Shown piece after piece: positions 16,718 through 26,116 of a stretch of 64,000 nt of DNA. The stretch is taken from contig JBIIEQ010000001.1 in assembly GCA_044237765.1 (NCBI GenBank), forward strand, positions 1 to 64,000, in the 5' to 3' direction. The position numbers and the translations under genes were made by a program. This DNA is from UBA6136 sp044237765 (GTDB taxonomy: Bacteria; Pseudomonadota; Gammaproteobacteria; Methylococcales; Methylococcaceae). The notes beneath the pieces are model-generated. The model was not told the origin of the DNA. It worked only from the letters and a program-made list of their open reading frames with translations, and did no database searches. Numbering within the stretch: the stretch's first letter is position 1; the number at the start of each line of letters is the position of its first letter.

Positions 16718-18685
16718 TCAACGTGGCCGAGTTCTGAAAAACCGCAGCGGCTGCTCTGCGAGGTCGTTCAGGATGTGCCGCTTGATTTTGCCCATCACAT
16801 GCATCTCGCAGGGCTTGCAGTCGAACATCAGGGTCAGTTTCTCTTTGCCATTGATCAGCTGCAGCGGCTCGGCCTTGACCGTGCCCTGCACGCCCGTCAC
16901 GCCCTTGGTTTGCTTGGGGCAGAGCGACAACGAGTAGCGCACGCAGTGCTTGGTGATCATCAGGCTGACTTCACCCAGCGACTCGTGGCTTTCGTAAGCG
17001 GCCTCGACTACCTTGACGCCGTGTTCCAGATAGAAGCGCTGGGCCTCATGGTTGTAGACGTTGGCGAGATAGCTCAGGCTGTGCTCCGGGTAGATAGCCG
17101 GAGGCACCACTGGCATGGCGCGCGGCAGGCGCGGGAACGCTTCGACGCGGGCTTGCTCTAGGGCGACGATACCGTCCCGGCGCAGGGCGTTCAGCAGCGA
17201 TGCGGGCCAGAAACCCGGCCGGTCCTGCTCCAGCGATTGCACCGCGATTGTCCTGGCCTCGAACAAGGTATTGCCGAGTTTGCTTAGGGCCTCGCTGATC
17301 GCGGAATCGGCCCGAACCGGGTCGCGAGCAGGCTGGTGTTCTTGAGTATGCTCGACATAGGCTGCATGACCGTCCTCATCTTGTAGATGCAAGGCCAGCC
17401 CAGTCGGCGTTTCAATCAGCGTTAGGTCCACTGGGATGCGGCGCTCGGCGGTTCGGTCGCTTTCCATTAGCCGCTCCCAGGCCATGTCCCGGCTTCGGGT
17501 CAGTTCGACCCCCTTGCGTAGATCCTTGAACGTGATCATGGGCTCATTGGGAAAGGCCCGCCAGCGTGATCCTCCCAGCGATTCGGCCACATTGACGCGA
17601 AAACCCTGTAAGGTCTTTTGCAAGTCGAAGTAGGTGATGGTGTCGCCGTTGTTGAGCGAGGTGACCCCATCGTGCAGTTCCAGATCGAAATGATCGGCGG
17701 CGGTTTTGGTCACATGGCCCAGTGGAAGTCCGGCGTGCTGCGGCGTGTCGAAGGCGCCGATATCCTCCTGACGACCATGAACGAAATAATCGGTGCTGCC
17801 CCGGTTGTAGCTCCGCTCCGGATTCGGTTCGAAGAAAAGCTGTGTGGAGCCGCTGGAGCTCCGACTCAGATCCCTTCGATCTTCCAATAATTGATCCAGC
17901 AAGCGACGGTAATGGCTGGTGATGTTCTTCACATAGGCCAGATCCTTGTATCGGCCCTCGATCTTGAAACTGCGCACACCGGCGTCGACCAATGCGCGAA
18001 GATTCGCGCTCTGGTCGTTGTCCTTGACCGACAGGACATGCTTCTGGTGAGCGACGACGCGCCCCTGGTCGTCCAATACCTCGTAGGGCAGGCGGCAAGC
18101 TTGCGAGCAATCTCCCCGGTTAGCGCTACGGCCAGTTTGCGCATGACTGATGTAGCACTGGCCGCTATAGGCCACGCACAGCGCACCATGAATGAAGTAT
18201 TCCAGCACGGCGCCATCTAGTTGTCCGGCCACGGACTGGATCTGCTGCAGCGTCAACTCACGGGCGACCACGATCTGCGAAAAACCCACATCCTGGAGAA
18301 AGCGCGCCTTCTCCGGCGTGCGGATGTCGCATTGGGTGCTGGCATGCAACTGGATGGGGGGCAGGTCCAGCATCAGCAATCCCATGTCCTGAATGATCAG
18401 CGCGTCGGCACCGGCCTCGTAGACCTGCCAGGCCAGTTGCCGCGCCCTTTCCAGTTCGTCGTCCCGAAGAATGGTGTTGAGCGTGACAAACACGCGGGCG
18501 TTGAAGCGGTGCGCGTGCCTGGCCACACGTTCGATGTCGGCCACCTCGTTGATAGCGTTGTGCCGGGCGCCAAAACCGGGTCCGCCGATATAGATCGCGT
18601 CGGCGCCATGATTGATGGCGGCGATACCGATATCGGCGGTTTTGGCTGGTGCCAGGAGTTCAAGATGTTGGGGAGAGGTGCTCAT
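16718..18685 (-). CDS. rlhA: 23S rRNA hydroxylation enzyme RlhA (U32 peptidase family, YdcP)
   Basis: This 655-residue protein matches the length and domain order of E. coli RlhA, which takes part in forming 5-hydroxycytidine at 23S rRNA position 2501. The N-terminal U32 TIM-barrel-like part shows LELLAPAKTADIGIAAINHG, HASTQCDIRTPEKARF, EYFIHGALCVAYSGQCYIS and CSQACRLPYEV, with cysteines that probably bind an iron-sulfur cluster. The C-terminal DUF3656-type half ends with CDCKP-like FDCKPCEMHVMGKIK. Older annotation as collagenase or peptidase is not supported by known RlhA biology. It is a single gene convergent with nudF. Confidence 0.9.
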   Translation of the reverse strand: MSTSPQHLELLAPAKTADIGIAAINHGADAIYIGGPGFGARHNAINEVADIERVARHAHRFNARVFVTLNTILRDDELERARQLAWQVYEAGADALIIQDMGLLMLDLPPIQLHASTQCDIRTPEKARFLQDVGFSQIVVARELTLQQIQSVAGQLDGAVLEYFIHGALCVAYSGQCYISHAQTGRSANRGDCSQACRLPYEVLDDQGRVVAHQKHVLSVKDNDQSANLRALVDAGVRSFKIEGRYKDLAYVKNITSHYRRLLDQLLEDRRDLSRSSSGSTQLFFEPNPERSYNRGSTDYFVHGRQEDIGAFDTPQHAGLPLGHVTKTAADHFDLELHDGVTSLNNGDTITYFDLQKTLQGFRVNVAESLGGSRWRAFPNEPMITFKDLRKGVELTRSRDMAWERLMESDRTAERRIPVDLTLIETPTGLALHLQDEDGHAAYVEHTQEHQPARDPVRADSAISEALSKLGNTLFEARTIAVQSLEQDRPGFWPASLLNALRRDGIVALEQARVEAFPRLPRAMPVVPPAIYPEHSLSYLANVYNHEAQRFYLEHGVKVVEAAYESHESLGEVSLMITKHCVRYSLSLCPKQTKGVTGVQGTVKAEPLQLINGKEKLTLMFDCKPCEMHVMGKIKRHILNDLAEQPLRFFRTRPR

Positions 18686-18822
18686 GGATCGGTGGCTTGT
18701 GATGAAGCAGATGGAGGTACTGGGTTTTGTAGTGGGGGTAGTTCACTTGATTGAGTCAGGAGAACGGCCATTCATAGGTGGATGATTACCTATGCCGGGT
18801 TGGTTGTCGTGTTTGAAAGCGC

Positions 18823-19851
18823 TCAACCCTTCAGCCACTCCCGCCAGGCCGCGTGACCAATGGCGAGGACCACCGGGCCAACGAACAGGCCGAGAAATCC
18901 AAAACTGATGAGACCGCCAATAATGCCGAGCAGGACCAAAGCGAACGGAATACGGGTGGCCTGACTGATCACGAGCGGGCGCACCAGATTGTCCACCCAG
19001 CTAACGACCAGCGAGCCCCAAAGCAAAATCGCCATGGCTCGCAAGGTTTCTCCCTGGGCAAACAACCAGAGGCAACAGAGTACCCAAATGCTGACCGCGC
19101 CAAAGGGAATCAGTGCCATGACGATCGTGGTGAGGGTCAGCAACGCGGGGCCCGGCATGTCGACGCCCCAATAGCCGATGCCGGCTACACCGCCTTGGGC
19201 AATCGCGGTCAGAACGATGCCGTAAAGCACGGCCCTGGAAGTGTTGACAGCGATATCGAGGTAATTGTCGGCCCTTTCACCGATGGCTCGTTTGAAACCA
19301 TGCCGTACCTCTGCGGTGAGCGTTTCGCCATCACGATAGAGAAAAAACATCAGAAACAGTGTCAGCACCCATTGTCCGGCGATCAGGCCGACATCGCCCG
19401 CGACCACCAGCAGGCGCCGAGACCATCCCCTGAGTCGCGGAATCAGTTGCTGTTTGGCCAGGTTGTTCAGATCGTCCCATTGGGTAATCCATTGGCTGAG
19501 TTCATCGCCGATGACGGGGATGCGATTGAGCCGATCTTGCAGAGCCGAGCGTTGTTCCAGCCAGCCCGGCAGGTGCTGGATGAAATTGCTGAATTCGCTC
19601 TGCAGTACAGTGCTTAGCCCGATAAAGGGAACGATGATCGCAATGCTCAGCAGGCCAATCATCAGGCTGGACGCGAGCCCGCTGCGCCCGTTCAACGCGA
19701 ATTTTGTTCGGCGATACAGCGGCCAGCTGGCATAGGCCAGAATGATGGCCCACAGAATCGGCTCGAGCAGATGTCCCAGGATGCGGTAAGCAAGTAGGGC
19801 CAGCCCGGCCAGAAACAACAGCAGTGGCAGTTGCCGATGAGATGGATTCAT
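18823..19851 (-). CDS. AI-2E family transporter (PerM-like membrane protein)
   Basis: This 342-residue integral membrane protein has about eight hydrophobic segments. It carries family features: an N-terminal LLLFLAGLALLAYRIL helix, an amphipathic extracytoplasmic loop with LNRIPVIGDELSQWI, and the C-terminal PFALVLLGIIGGLISFGFLGLFVGPVVLA. The family contains the autoinducer-2 exporter of E. coli and Na+/H+ antiporters in other bacteria, so substrate is unknown. Its ATG overlaps the apaH stop (ATGA), making apaG-apaH-this gene one transcript. Confidence 0.88.
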   Translation of the reverse strand: MNPSHRQLPLLLFLAGLALLAYRILGHLLEPILWAIILAYASWPLYRRTKFALNGRSGLASSLMIGLLSIAIIVPFIGLSTVLQSEFSNFIQHLPGWLEQRSALQDRLNRIPVIGDELSQWITQWDDLNNLAKQQLIPRLRGWSRRLLVVAGDVGLIAGQWVLTLFLMFFLYRDGETLTAEVRHGFKRAIGERADNYLDIAVNTSRAVLYGIVLTAIAQGGVAGIGYWGVDMPGPALLTLTTIVMALIPFGAVSIWVLCCLWLFAQGETLRAMAILLWGSLVVSWVDNLVRPLVISQATRIPFALVLLGIIGGLISFGFLGLFVGPVVLAIGHAAWREWLKG

Positions 19852-20681
19852 GGGGCTGAAGGACGCTGGTAGTGACCTTGCAGATTGGCTACCGACGTGC
19901 GTTCGAGATCACCGTCGATGCGCAAGGCGGTCAGCTCGCCGCCCCACAGGCAACCGGTATCAAGGCAATAGGTGTCCTGGCTGACATGAAACCCCAGTGT
20001 AGACCAGTGTCCGAACAGAATTCTGGCGCCTGCGCTGCGCCTGTCGGGTACCTCGAACCAGGGCAATAGGCCGGCGGGTTGGGTGCCGGGCTGGCCTTTC
20101 TGTTTGAATTCCATCCGCCCGTCGGCCATGCAATACCGTAGCCGGGTGAAACTGTTAGTGATGAAGCGTAAACGATCCCAATCGCCGAGGTGGTCGTCCC
20201 AGTGGGTCGGTTCGTTCCCGTACATGTGCCAGAGCATTTCTCGGTAGTCAGGGCTACGGAGCGCGGTTTCTGCCTCCTGGGCCAGTCCGGTGGCTTGCTC
20301 CATGTTCCACTGGGGAGGCAGTCCGGCATGAATCAGGTAAAATTCCCCGCCGTGGTGCAGCAGGGGGCGATGGCGCAACCAGTGCAACAGTTCATCCCGA
20401 TCCGGCGCCGACAGAATATCGCCGAAAGTGTCGCGATGTTTGGTCCGTGAAATGCCCTCGGCCACGGCGAGCAGATGCAGGTCATGATTGCCCAGCACAC
20501 TGACCGCGGAGTTGCCGAGATCGCGGATGGTGCGTAGGGTCTCCAGAGAGCGAGGGCCGCGGTTGACCAGATCGCCTACGAACCAGAGCTGATCGGCGGA
20601 CGGATCGAACCGAATTCGATCCAGCAGGACGAGCAGTTCGTCATGGCAGCCCTGAACGTCGCCTATGGCGTAAGTGGCCAT
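19848..20681 (-). CDS. apaH: Bis(5'-nucleosyl)-tetraphosphatase, symmetrical (ApaH)
   Basis: This 277-residue metallophosphatase hydrolyses Ap4A to two ADP and can remove Np4 caps from RNA. The metallophosphoesterase motifs are GDVQGCHDE, VGDLVNRGPRS and LGNHDLHLLA, followed by HAGLPP and FGHWSTLG. The start is the ATG at 20681 (MATYAIGDVQG); the frame continues upstream across apaG but that is not coding. It lies 5 nt after apaG, the conserved pairing. Confidence 0.95.
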   Translation of the reverse strand: MATYAIGDVQGCHDELLVLLDRIRFDPSADQLWFVGDLVNRGPRSLETLRTIRDLGNSAVSVLGNHDLHLLAVAEGISRTKHRDTFGDILSAPDRDELLHWLRHRPLLHHGGEFYLIHAGLPPQWNMEQATGLAQEAETALRSPDYREMLWHMYGNEPTHWDDHLGDWDRLRFITNSFTRLRYCMADGRMEFKQKGQPGTQPAGLLPWFEVPDRRSAGARILFGHWSTLGFHVSQDTYCLDTGCLWGGELTALRIDGDLERTSVANLQGHYQRPSAP

Positions 20682-20686
20682 TGGCT

Positions 20687-21064
20687 TTAGTGGAGGGTCC
20701 GGGGCGCGGCCAGCGTGAAGGGGGGGATTTCCGCTTCGAACAGTTCGCCGGAATCCGTGCGCATCTGATATTCCCCGTGCATCATGCCCACGGGGGTCTC
20801 GATCATGGCCGCGCTGGTGTAGCGAAAGGCTTGGCCTGGTGACAGGTGGGGGGTTTCGCCCACCACGCCTTCGCCATGGACTTCCTGAACCTTGCCGTGC
20901 GCATCGGTAATGACCCAGTGCCGTGCAAGTAGGCGCGCCGGTTCCTCGCTCTGATTCAGGATGGTGATGGTGTAGGCGAAGACATAGCGGCTCGCGGCCG
21001 GCTGCGATTCGGACTCCAGGTAGTCGATATGGGTATCGATCTTGATCGAATGTTTGTTTTTCAT
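20687..21064 (-). CDS. apaG: ApaG (CorD) protein
   Basis: This 125-residue protein is exactly the length of the ApaG family, a fibronectin-III-like beta-sandwich. RYVFAYTITILNQSEEPARL, ARHWVITDAHG, VHGEGVVGETPHLSPGQAF and MMHGEYQMRTDSGELF are family signatures. Its biochemical role is unsettled; it has been linked to nucleoside polyphosphate binding and metal resistance. It is the first gene of apaG-apaH-perM. The usual upstream neighbours rsmA and pdxA are absent; the divergent gene is mpl. Confidence 0.95.
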   Translation of the reverse strand: MKNKHSIKIDTHIDYLESESQPAASRYVFAYTITILNQSEEPARLLARHWVITDAHGKVQEVHGEGVVGETPHLSPGQAFRYTSAAMIETPVGMMHGEYQMRTDSGELFEAEIPPFTLAAPRTLH

Positions 21065-21218
21065 CGCGAATATAGGGACCTTGCGCTGGGATCAGGCGGA
21101 ATAGTTTAACCAGAAGCACCCGGTAGCGGGGGCTCGGGCGTTTCTGTCCCGGGTGTGCGACCCATTAGACCGATGGGACGGCATCGCCACGAATTGAAAT
21201 TAATGACAGGGGAAATCA

Positions 21219-22595
21219 ATGCGCATTCATATCATGGGAATCTGCGGGACCTTCATGGGCGGGCTGGCGATTCTTGCCCGGCAATTGGGGCATGAGGTGA
21301 CAGGCTCGGATCAGAACGTCTATCCGCCCATGAGTACCCAGCTCGAAGAGCATGGGATTGCCCTGAAGTCTGGTTACCTCCCGGAAAACCTGGACCCGAA
21401 GCCTGATCTCGTTGTGGTGGGGAACGCCATTTCCCGCGGCAATCCGGAAATGGAGGCAGTCATGAACCTTGGCCTGCCCTATATTTCCGGCCCCGAGTGG
21501 CTGCATGATCACGTGTTGTTGCACGCCTGGGTGCTGGGTGTCGCCGGTACACACGGCAAGACGACGACCACGAGCATGCTGGCATGGATTCTGGAGAGCG
21601 CGGGTCTGAATCCGGGTTTCCTGATTGGGGGTGTGCCGCTGAACTTCGGGGTATCTGCCCGGTTGGGTGGGGGGCAGTTTTTTGTGGTGGAGGCGGATGA
21701 ATATGACACGGCCTTTTTCGACAAGCGTTCCAAGTTCGTCCATTACCGGCCACGGACGGCCATCCTGAATAATCTGGAGTTCGATCACGCCGATATCTTC
21801 ACTGACCTCGCTGCCATCCAGCGGCAATTCCACCATCTGGTACGCAGCATTCCCGGTAAGGGGCTGATCATCGCGCCCAGTTGGGAGCCGGCCCTGGACG
21901 AAGTGCTGCAGATGGGATGCTGGACGCCGGTAGAACTCACGGCACAGGAAAACTCGGGGCTGGCAGCGACCTGGTCCTATCATTTGTTATCGCCGGACGG
22001 CAGCCGTTTTGAGGTTATTCATGACGGTCAACCGGCGGGTATCGTCGAGTGGGAGCTAACCGGTCTACATAATGTGCACAATGGCTTGGCGGCCATCGCC
22101 GCCGCGCACCACGCCGGCATTTTCCCCGAACGGGGGGCCGAGGCGCTGAGGAAGTTCCGCAACGTCAAGCGGCGCATGGAGATCAAGGCCACCCTCGGCG
22201 ATATGGTGATCTACGATGATTTTGCGCATCATCCGACGGCCATTGCGACTACGCTGGAAGGATTGCGGGCGCGGGTGGGCGACGCTCGTATCATCGCTAT
22301 TCTTGAACCACGCTCCAACACCATGCGGATGGGGGTCCATGCAGGCCTGCTGGGCGAATCCTTGCGGTGCGCCGATCTTGCCGTGATCTGCCAGGCCCCG
22401 GACTTGGGCTGGGATGCGGCCGAGGCGACGGCAAGCGCGGACAATGTCCAGATCCATGGTTCGGTCGATTCCATCATTAACTGGCTGAAGGTCGAGGCCG
22501 CGCCCGGCGACCACATTCTTTTCATGAGTAATGGCAGTTTTGGGGGCATTCATCTGAAGGCGGAAGAGATGCTCAGGCGCCGGATTGCGGGTTGA
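21219..22595 (+). CDS. mpl: UDP-MurNAc:L-Ala-gamma-D-Glu-meso-DAP ligase (Mpl)
   Basis: This 458-residue Mur-ligase-type enzyme reattaches recycled murein tripeptide to UDP-MurNAc in the cytoplasm. The N-terminal MRIHIMGICGTFMGGLA (with GSDQNVYPPMSTQL) distinguishes Mpl from MurC. The ATP site is AGTHGKTTTTSM and the central domain shows EADEYDTAFFDKRSKF. NNLEFDHADIF, DDFAHHPTAI and EPRSNTMRMG complete the pattern. It may be expressed with the following GT2-SDR gene, which starts 23 nt downstream. Confidence 0.96.
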   Translation: MRIHIMGICGTFMGGLAILARQLGHEVTGSDQNVYPPMSTQLEEHGIALKSGYLPENLDPKPDLVVVGNAISRGNPEMEAVMNLGLPYISGPEWLHDHVLLHAWVLGVAGTHGKTTTTSMLAWILESAGLNPGFLIGGVPLNFGVSARLGGGQFFVVEADEYDTAFFDKRSKFVHYRPRTAILNNLEFDHADIFTDLAAIQRQFHHLVRSIPGKGLIIAPSWEPALDEVLQMGCWTPVELTAQENSGLAATWSYHLLSPDGSRFEVIHDGQPAGIVEWELTGLHNVHNGLAAIAAAHHAGIFPERGAEALRKFRNVKRRMEIKATLGDMVIYDDFAHHPTAIATTLEGLRARVGDARIIAILEPRSNTMRMGVHAGLLGESLRCADLAVICQAPDLGWDAAEATASADNVQIHGSVDSIINWLKVEAAPGDHILFMSNGSFGGIHLKAEEMLRRRIAG

Positions 22596-22618
22596 TGGAT
22601 TCAGTGGGGGGAGGGCAC

Positions 22619-24433
22619 ATGAAGACAGCGGTATCCGTCATCATCGTCAATTACAACGGCGGGCCCCTGCTGGCGGAATGCGTCCGTTCGGTGTTGGCAT
22701 CCACCGTCCCTGTGGAAGTGCTGGTCTCTGACAATGCATCTACCGATACCAGCCTGATCGATCTCCGTCTGATCTGTGGTGCGGATAATCGCTTGCGCAT
22801 TATCGAGAGCCTTACCAATCTGGGATTCGCTAGAGCCAATAATCTGGCGCTTGATCAGTCAAAACACCCTTTTCTGTTGTTTCTGAATCCGGACTGTATC
22901 GTCCAGCCCGATACGCTGGAACGAATGCTGGCCCTTTTTGAGGCTGATCCCAAGGTCGGCATGGCGGGCTGCCTGATCCGAAACCCGGATGGCAGCGAAC
23001 AACCTGGTTGCCGCCGCAGCATCCCCACACCGTGGAGAACCTTTGTTCATCTGACGGGACTGGATCGTCGCCTTGGTTCCACCGATCCACGGTTTCGGAG
23101 CTATTTGCACACGGGTTTGCCCCTGCCGACCCAGCCTGAGGAAATTGAAGCGATTTCGGGGGCGTTCATGCTGGTTAAACGGGCAGCGCTCGATGAAGTT
23201 GGCCCCATGGATGCGGGCTTCTTCATGCATTTCGAAGATCTGGATTGGTGCTTGCGGTTTCGGCTCAAAGATTTGAAGGTGATGTTCGAGCCAACCGTCG
23301 AGATCCTGCATGTGGGGGGGGTATGCACCGCCGTGAGGCCCATGGCGGTGGATTATCACAAACACATGGGAATGATCCGGTTTTATCGCAAGTTTTTTCG
23401 CGACCAGTACCCGTTCTTGCTGTACTTGGTTTTGTTCCCTGCAATCCTTGCGCGATTCATCGTACGTATGGGTTTCCACGCGTTAACAAAACTGGGTTTG
23501 TATCCGGGAAGAAAGTCCCGTCGGGAAGCGCATGTTCTGGCGAGCCAGCTATCGGAAAAGTTCTTGAAGCCCACTGAAAATGCCGCGCGGCGCGCAGTGG
23601 TGACGGGGGCTACCAGCCTGATTGGTGACTACCTCGTCCCCGCTCTATTCAATGCCGGTTATGAAGTCCATGCCATAAGCCGAAAACCCCTTGATTACGG
23701 AAAAAATGCTGGACTGCATTGGCATGAGGCCGATATTACCCGGGAGGTTCCGGATATTCTCCGTGGGGCGGATGTGTTGATCCATCTTGCACCGTTGGCC
23801 ACGTTGCCCCCCGTCATGGAGGCGCTCGCGGAGGAATGCCCGCCACGGGTGATCGGTTTTGGTTCAACGAGTGTGTTTACCAAAGCGGAGTCTGCGCTCG
23901 AAAAGGAGCGTGAACTGGCCAAAGGGTTGATGGATTCGGAGAGACGTATTGCGGAGTTGGGATCACGTTACGGAATTCAGTGGACTGTATTTCGGCCTAC
24001 CCTGGTTTATCACTTGGGCCGCGACAAGAACGTGACCACCATCTCCGATTTCCTCAAGAAATTCGGATTCTTTCCCCTGATTAACGGCTCAAGGGGGCTT
24101 CGTCAGCCGGTGCACGCGGAGGATCTTGCCATGGCCAGCCTTGGGGCTATCGACAACCCCAAAAGTTTTGGGAAGGCTTACAACCTGTGTGGCGGAGAAA
24201 CCTTGAGCTATCAGGCGATGGTGCGGCGGATTGCCAAGGCCATTGGGATCGAGGCCGTCATGATCGATATCCCCTTAACGGTTCTCAAGGCCATCATTCA
24301 GGGGGTGGCGCTGATGCCTCGGTTCCGGCACCTCAATACTGAAATGGCTACACGGATCAGCCGAGATATGTGTTTCGACAAGGAAGAGGCTGCCCATGAT
24401 TTGGGCTTTGCCCCCAGAAGTTTTCTGGACTGA
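22619..24433 (+). CDS. Glycosyltransferase family 2 - NAD-dependent epimerase (SDR) fusion
   Basis: This 604-residue protein has two enzyme domains. Residues about 1-310 form a GT2 fold (VSVIIVNYNGG, VLVSDNASTD, LNPDC in place of DxD, EAISGAFMLVKR, HFEDLDWCLR), close to rhamnosyltransferase-like enzymes. A hydrophobic stretch follows (YPFLLYLVLFPAILARFIV). Residues about 325-604 form an extended SDR/epimerase with a Rossmann start VVTGATSLIGDYLVP and downstream RPTLVYHLG. The SDR catalytic Tyr/Lys pair is not obvious. The ATG at 22619 is chosen for its GGGGGAGGG ribosome site; upstream TTG/ATG codons overlap the mpl stop. A role in a cell-surface glycan is likely but the substrate is unknown. 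Confidence 0.85.
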   Translation: MKTAVSVIIVNYNGGPLLAECVRSVLASTVPVEVLVSDNASTDTSLIDLRLICGADNRLRIIESLTNLGFARANNLALDQSKHPFLLFLNPDCIVQPDTLERMLALFEADPKVGMAGCLIRNPDGSEQPGCRRSIPTPWRTFVHLTGLDRRLGSTDPRFRSYLHTGLPLPTQPEEIEAISGAFMLVKRAALDEVGPMDAGFFMHFEDLDWCLRFRLKDLKVMFEPTVEILHVGGVCTAVRPMAVDYHKHMGMIRFYRKFFRDQYPFLLYLVLFPAILARFIVRMGFHALTKLGLYPGRKSRREAHVLASQLSEKFLKPTENAARRAVVTGATSLIGDYLVPALFNAGYEVHAISRKPLDYGKNAGLHWHEADITREVPDILRGADVLIHLAPLATLPPVMEALAEECPPRVIGFGSTSVFTKAESALEKERELAKGLMDSERRIAELGSRYGIQWTVFRPTLVYHLGRDKNVTTISDFLKKFGFFPLINGSRGLRQPVHAEDLAMASLGAIDNPKSFGKAYNLCGGETLSYQAMVRRIAKAIGIEAVMIDIPLTVLKAIIQGVALMPRFRHLNTEMATRISRDMCFDKEEAAHDLGFAPRSFLD

Positions 24434-24455
24434 TCTTGATTCTTGAAGCGGATAA

Positions 24456-24498
24456 AGGCGACACGACCAGATGAGTTACGTATCTGGTCGTGTCGCCT
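24456..24498. terminator. 17-bp perfect hairpin between convergent GT2-SDR and ispH
   Basis: AGGCGACACGACCAGAT (24456-24472) and its exact reverse complement (24482-24498) flank the 9-nt loop GAGTTACGT. It lies between converging genes, so bidirectional termination is the natural reading. There is no real T tract on either side (GTAGGC one way, TTATCC the other), so it may instead be an mRNA-end stabiliser. Confidence 0.65.
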
Positions 24499-24537
24499 GT
24501 AGGCTTTGAAGCTCAGGTTGTTGGTGGTCCTCGGGTA

Positions 24538-25476
24538 TCAAGCTGATTTCTTGAGTTCCTTAGGGAGAGAGAAAACGACCTTCTCTTCAATGCCCTTGTA
24601 TTCGACGGCCGTTTTGGCACCCCATTCCTTCAGTTTGTTGATCACTCCGGAAACGAGGATTTCAGGAGCTGAAGCACCGGCTGTTACGCCCACACATCGT
24701 GCATTTTCGACCCACGCTTTTTGCACATGTTTCGCGTCGTCGATCAGGTAAGCGCTACAACCCAACTTCTCGGCAATTTCCCGGAGCCGGTTGGAATTGG
24801 AACTGTTGGGCGAGCCGACCACCAGGATGACATCACATTGATCCGCCAGCTTCTTGACGGCATCCTGGCGGTTTTGTGTCGCGTAACAGATGTCGTCCTT
24901 TTTCGGGCCGCAAATCTTAGGGAATTTAGCCCTGAGGGCATCGACCACGGCTTGGGTGTCGTCGATCGACAGTGTGGTCTGTGTCACCCAGGCGAGATTT
25001 TCTGGATCCTTGACCTCAAGCGTTTCAACATCTTCAGGGGATTCCACCAGGTAAATGCCACCAGCGGGATTGTCGTACTGGCCCATGGTGCCTTCGACCT
25101 CCGGGTGGCCGGAATGACCGATGAAGGCAATTTCCCGTCCTTGACTGGCATGGTGGTGAACTTCGATGTGCACCTTGGTGACGAGTGGACAGGTGGCATC
25201 GAATACCTGAAGACCACGCCGTTTGGCTTCATCCTGGATCACCTTGGACACGCCGTGCGCGCTGAAAATCACGGTGGAATTTTCAGGGACTTCCGAGAGT
25301 TCTTCGACGAACACCGCGCCGCGTTCGCGCAGGCCATCGACCACATAGCGGTTATGAACCACTTCATGGCGGACATAGATGGGGGCGCCGAAGACTTCGA
25401 TGGCGCGTTCAACGATTTCGATCGCACGATCGACGCCGGCACAGAAACCGCGGGGATTGGAAAGCAGGATATCCAT
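24538..25476 (-). CDS. ispH: 4-hydroxy-3-methylbut-2-enyl diphosphate reductase (IspH/LytB)
   Basis: This 312-residue iron-sulfur enzyme makes IPP and DMAPP in the last step of the MEP isoprenoid pathway. The cluster cysteines fall at the same numbers as in E. coli: C12 (PRGFCAGVDRAI), C96 (DATCPLVTKVH) and C197 (DDICYATQNRQ). FSAHGVS and HSGHPEVEGTMGQ are also present, with catalytic TQTTLS around 165-170. It is the last gene of the minus-strand run trhP-rraA-ATR-ispH, 61 nt after the ATR gene. Confidence 0.97.
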   Translation of the reverse strand: MDILLSNPRGFCAGVDRAIEIVERAIEVFGAPIYVRHEVVHNRYVVDGLRERGAVFVEELSEVPENSTVIFSAHGVSKVIQDEAKRRGLQVFDATCPLVTKVHIEVHHHASQGREIAFIGHSGHPEVEGTMGQYDNPAGGIYLVESPEDVETLEVKDPENLAWVTQTTLSIDDTQAVVDALRAKFPKICGPKKDDICYATQNRQDAVKKLADQCDVILVVGSPNSSNSNRLREIAEKLGCSAYLIDDAKHVQKAWVENARCVGVTAGASAPEILVSGVINKLKEWGAKTAVEYKGIEEKVVFSLPKELKKSA

Positions 25477-25537
25477 AGGGGGGAGCTCTTTCTCTGAGTA
25501 AAATGCTGGGGAATTCTGGCACGTGGCGTGCCGGGAA

Positions 25538-26107
25538 TCAATCAGGCGGCACAGGGGGTGTGCTTCGGCTCACCTGCCAGAAAACTTCATTCTTGCCATT
25601 CATTCGAGCCAGGATGCGGCATGCAACAAACAGAAAGTCGGATAGCCGGTTAAGGAAGGCGAGGGTGTTGAGTCCGGGGTCTTCCGACTGGCTCAACGCT
25701 ACTGCCCTGCGCTCGGCACGGCGGCAGATGCTGCGGGCCAGGTGGCCCTGTGCCGCTGCCGCATTGCCTCCCGGCAGAATGAACTCCTTCAAGGGGGGCA
25801 GGGCATCGTTGTAGTGATCCAGCCACTTTTCCAGCCAGTCCACATGGCTGGCGGAGATGCTGGTTCGGCCGGGAATGCTTAGGTCGCCTCCCAAATCGAA
25901 CAGCAGTTGCTGTAGCTCAGTGAAACAGTCGGCAAGTTCAGCAGGTAATGCATAGGTCAACAGCATGCCAAGGTGACTGTTGAGTTCATCCAGATCGCCC
26001 AACAACTCGATTCTGACGGCATCCTTGCGCAACCGTGAGCCATCCGCGAGTCCGGTGGTTCCCTCGTCGCCGGTGCGGGTATATATGCGGGTGAGTCGAT
26101 TGCCCAT
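25538..26107 (-). CDS. Cob(I)yrinic acid a,c-diamide adenosyltransferase (PduO type)
   Basis: This 189-residue ATP:cob(I)alamin adenosyltransferase makes the coenzyme form of vitamin B12. The N-terminal ATP-binding loop RIYTRTGDEGTTGLADGSR, the helix with DLDELNSHLG, and RSICRRAERRAVAL with LNRLSDFLFVACR are PduO-family signatures. It implies B12 use or scavenging; no cobalamin riboswitch precedes it, since only 9 nt separate it from rraA. The Pro-rich tail (STPPVPPD) is short and ordinary. Confidence 0.93.
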   Translation of the reverse strand: MGNRLTRIYTRTGDEGTTGLADGSRLRKDAVRIELLGDLDELNSHLGMLLTYALPAELADCFTELQQLLFDLGGDLSIPGRTSISASHVDWLEKWLDHYNDALPPLKEFILPGGNAAAAQGHLARSICRRAERRAVALSQSEDPGLNTLAFLNRLSDFLFVACRILARMNGKNEVFWQVSRSTPPVPPD

Positions 26108-26116
26108 TGTTACGGC

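Noticed and set aside
18853..19617. 254-codon plus-strand frame opposite the AI-2E transporter
   Set aside because: Antisense shadow; highly polar composition mirrors hydrophobic codons on the other strand.
25538..26116. Cobalamin riboswitch before the adenosyltransferase gene
   Set aside because: Only 9 nt separate it from rraA, leaving no room for such an element.
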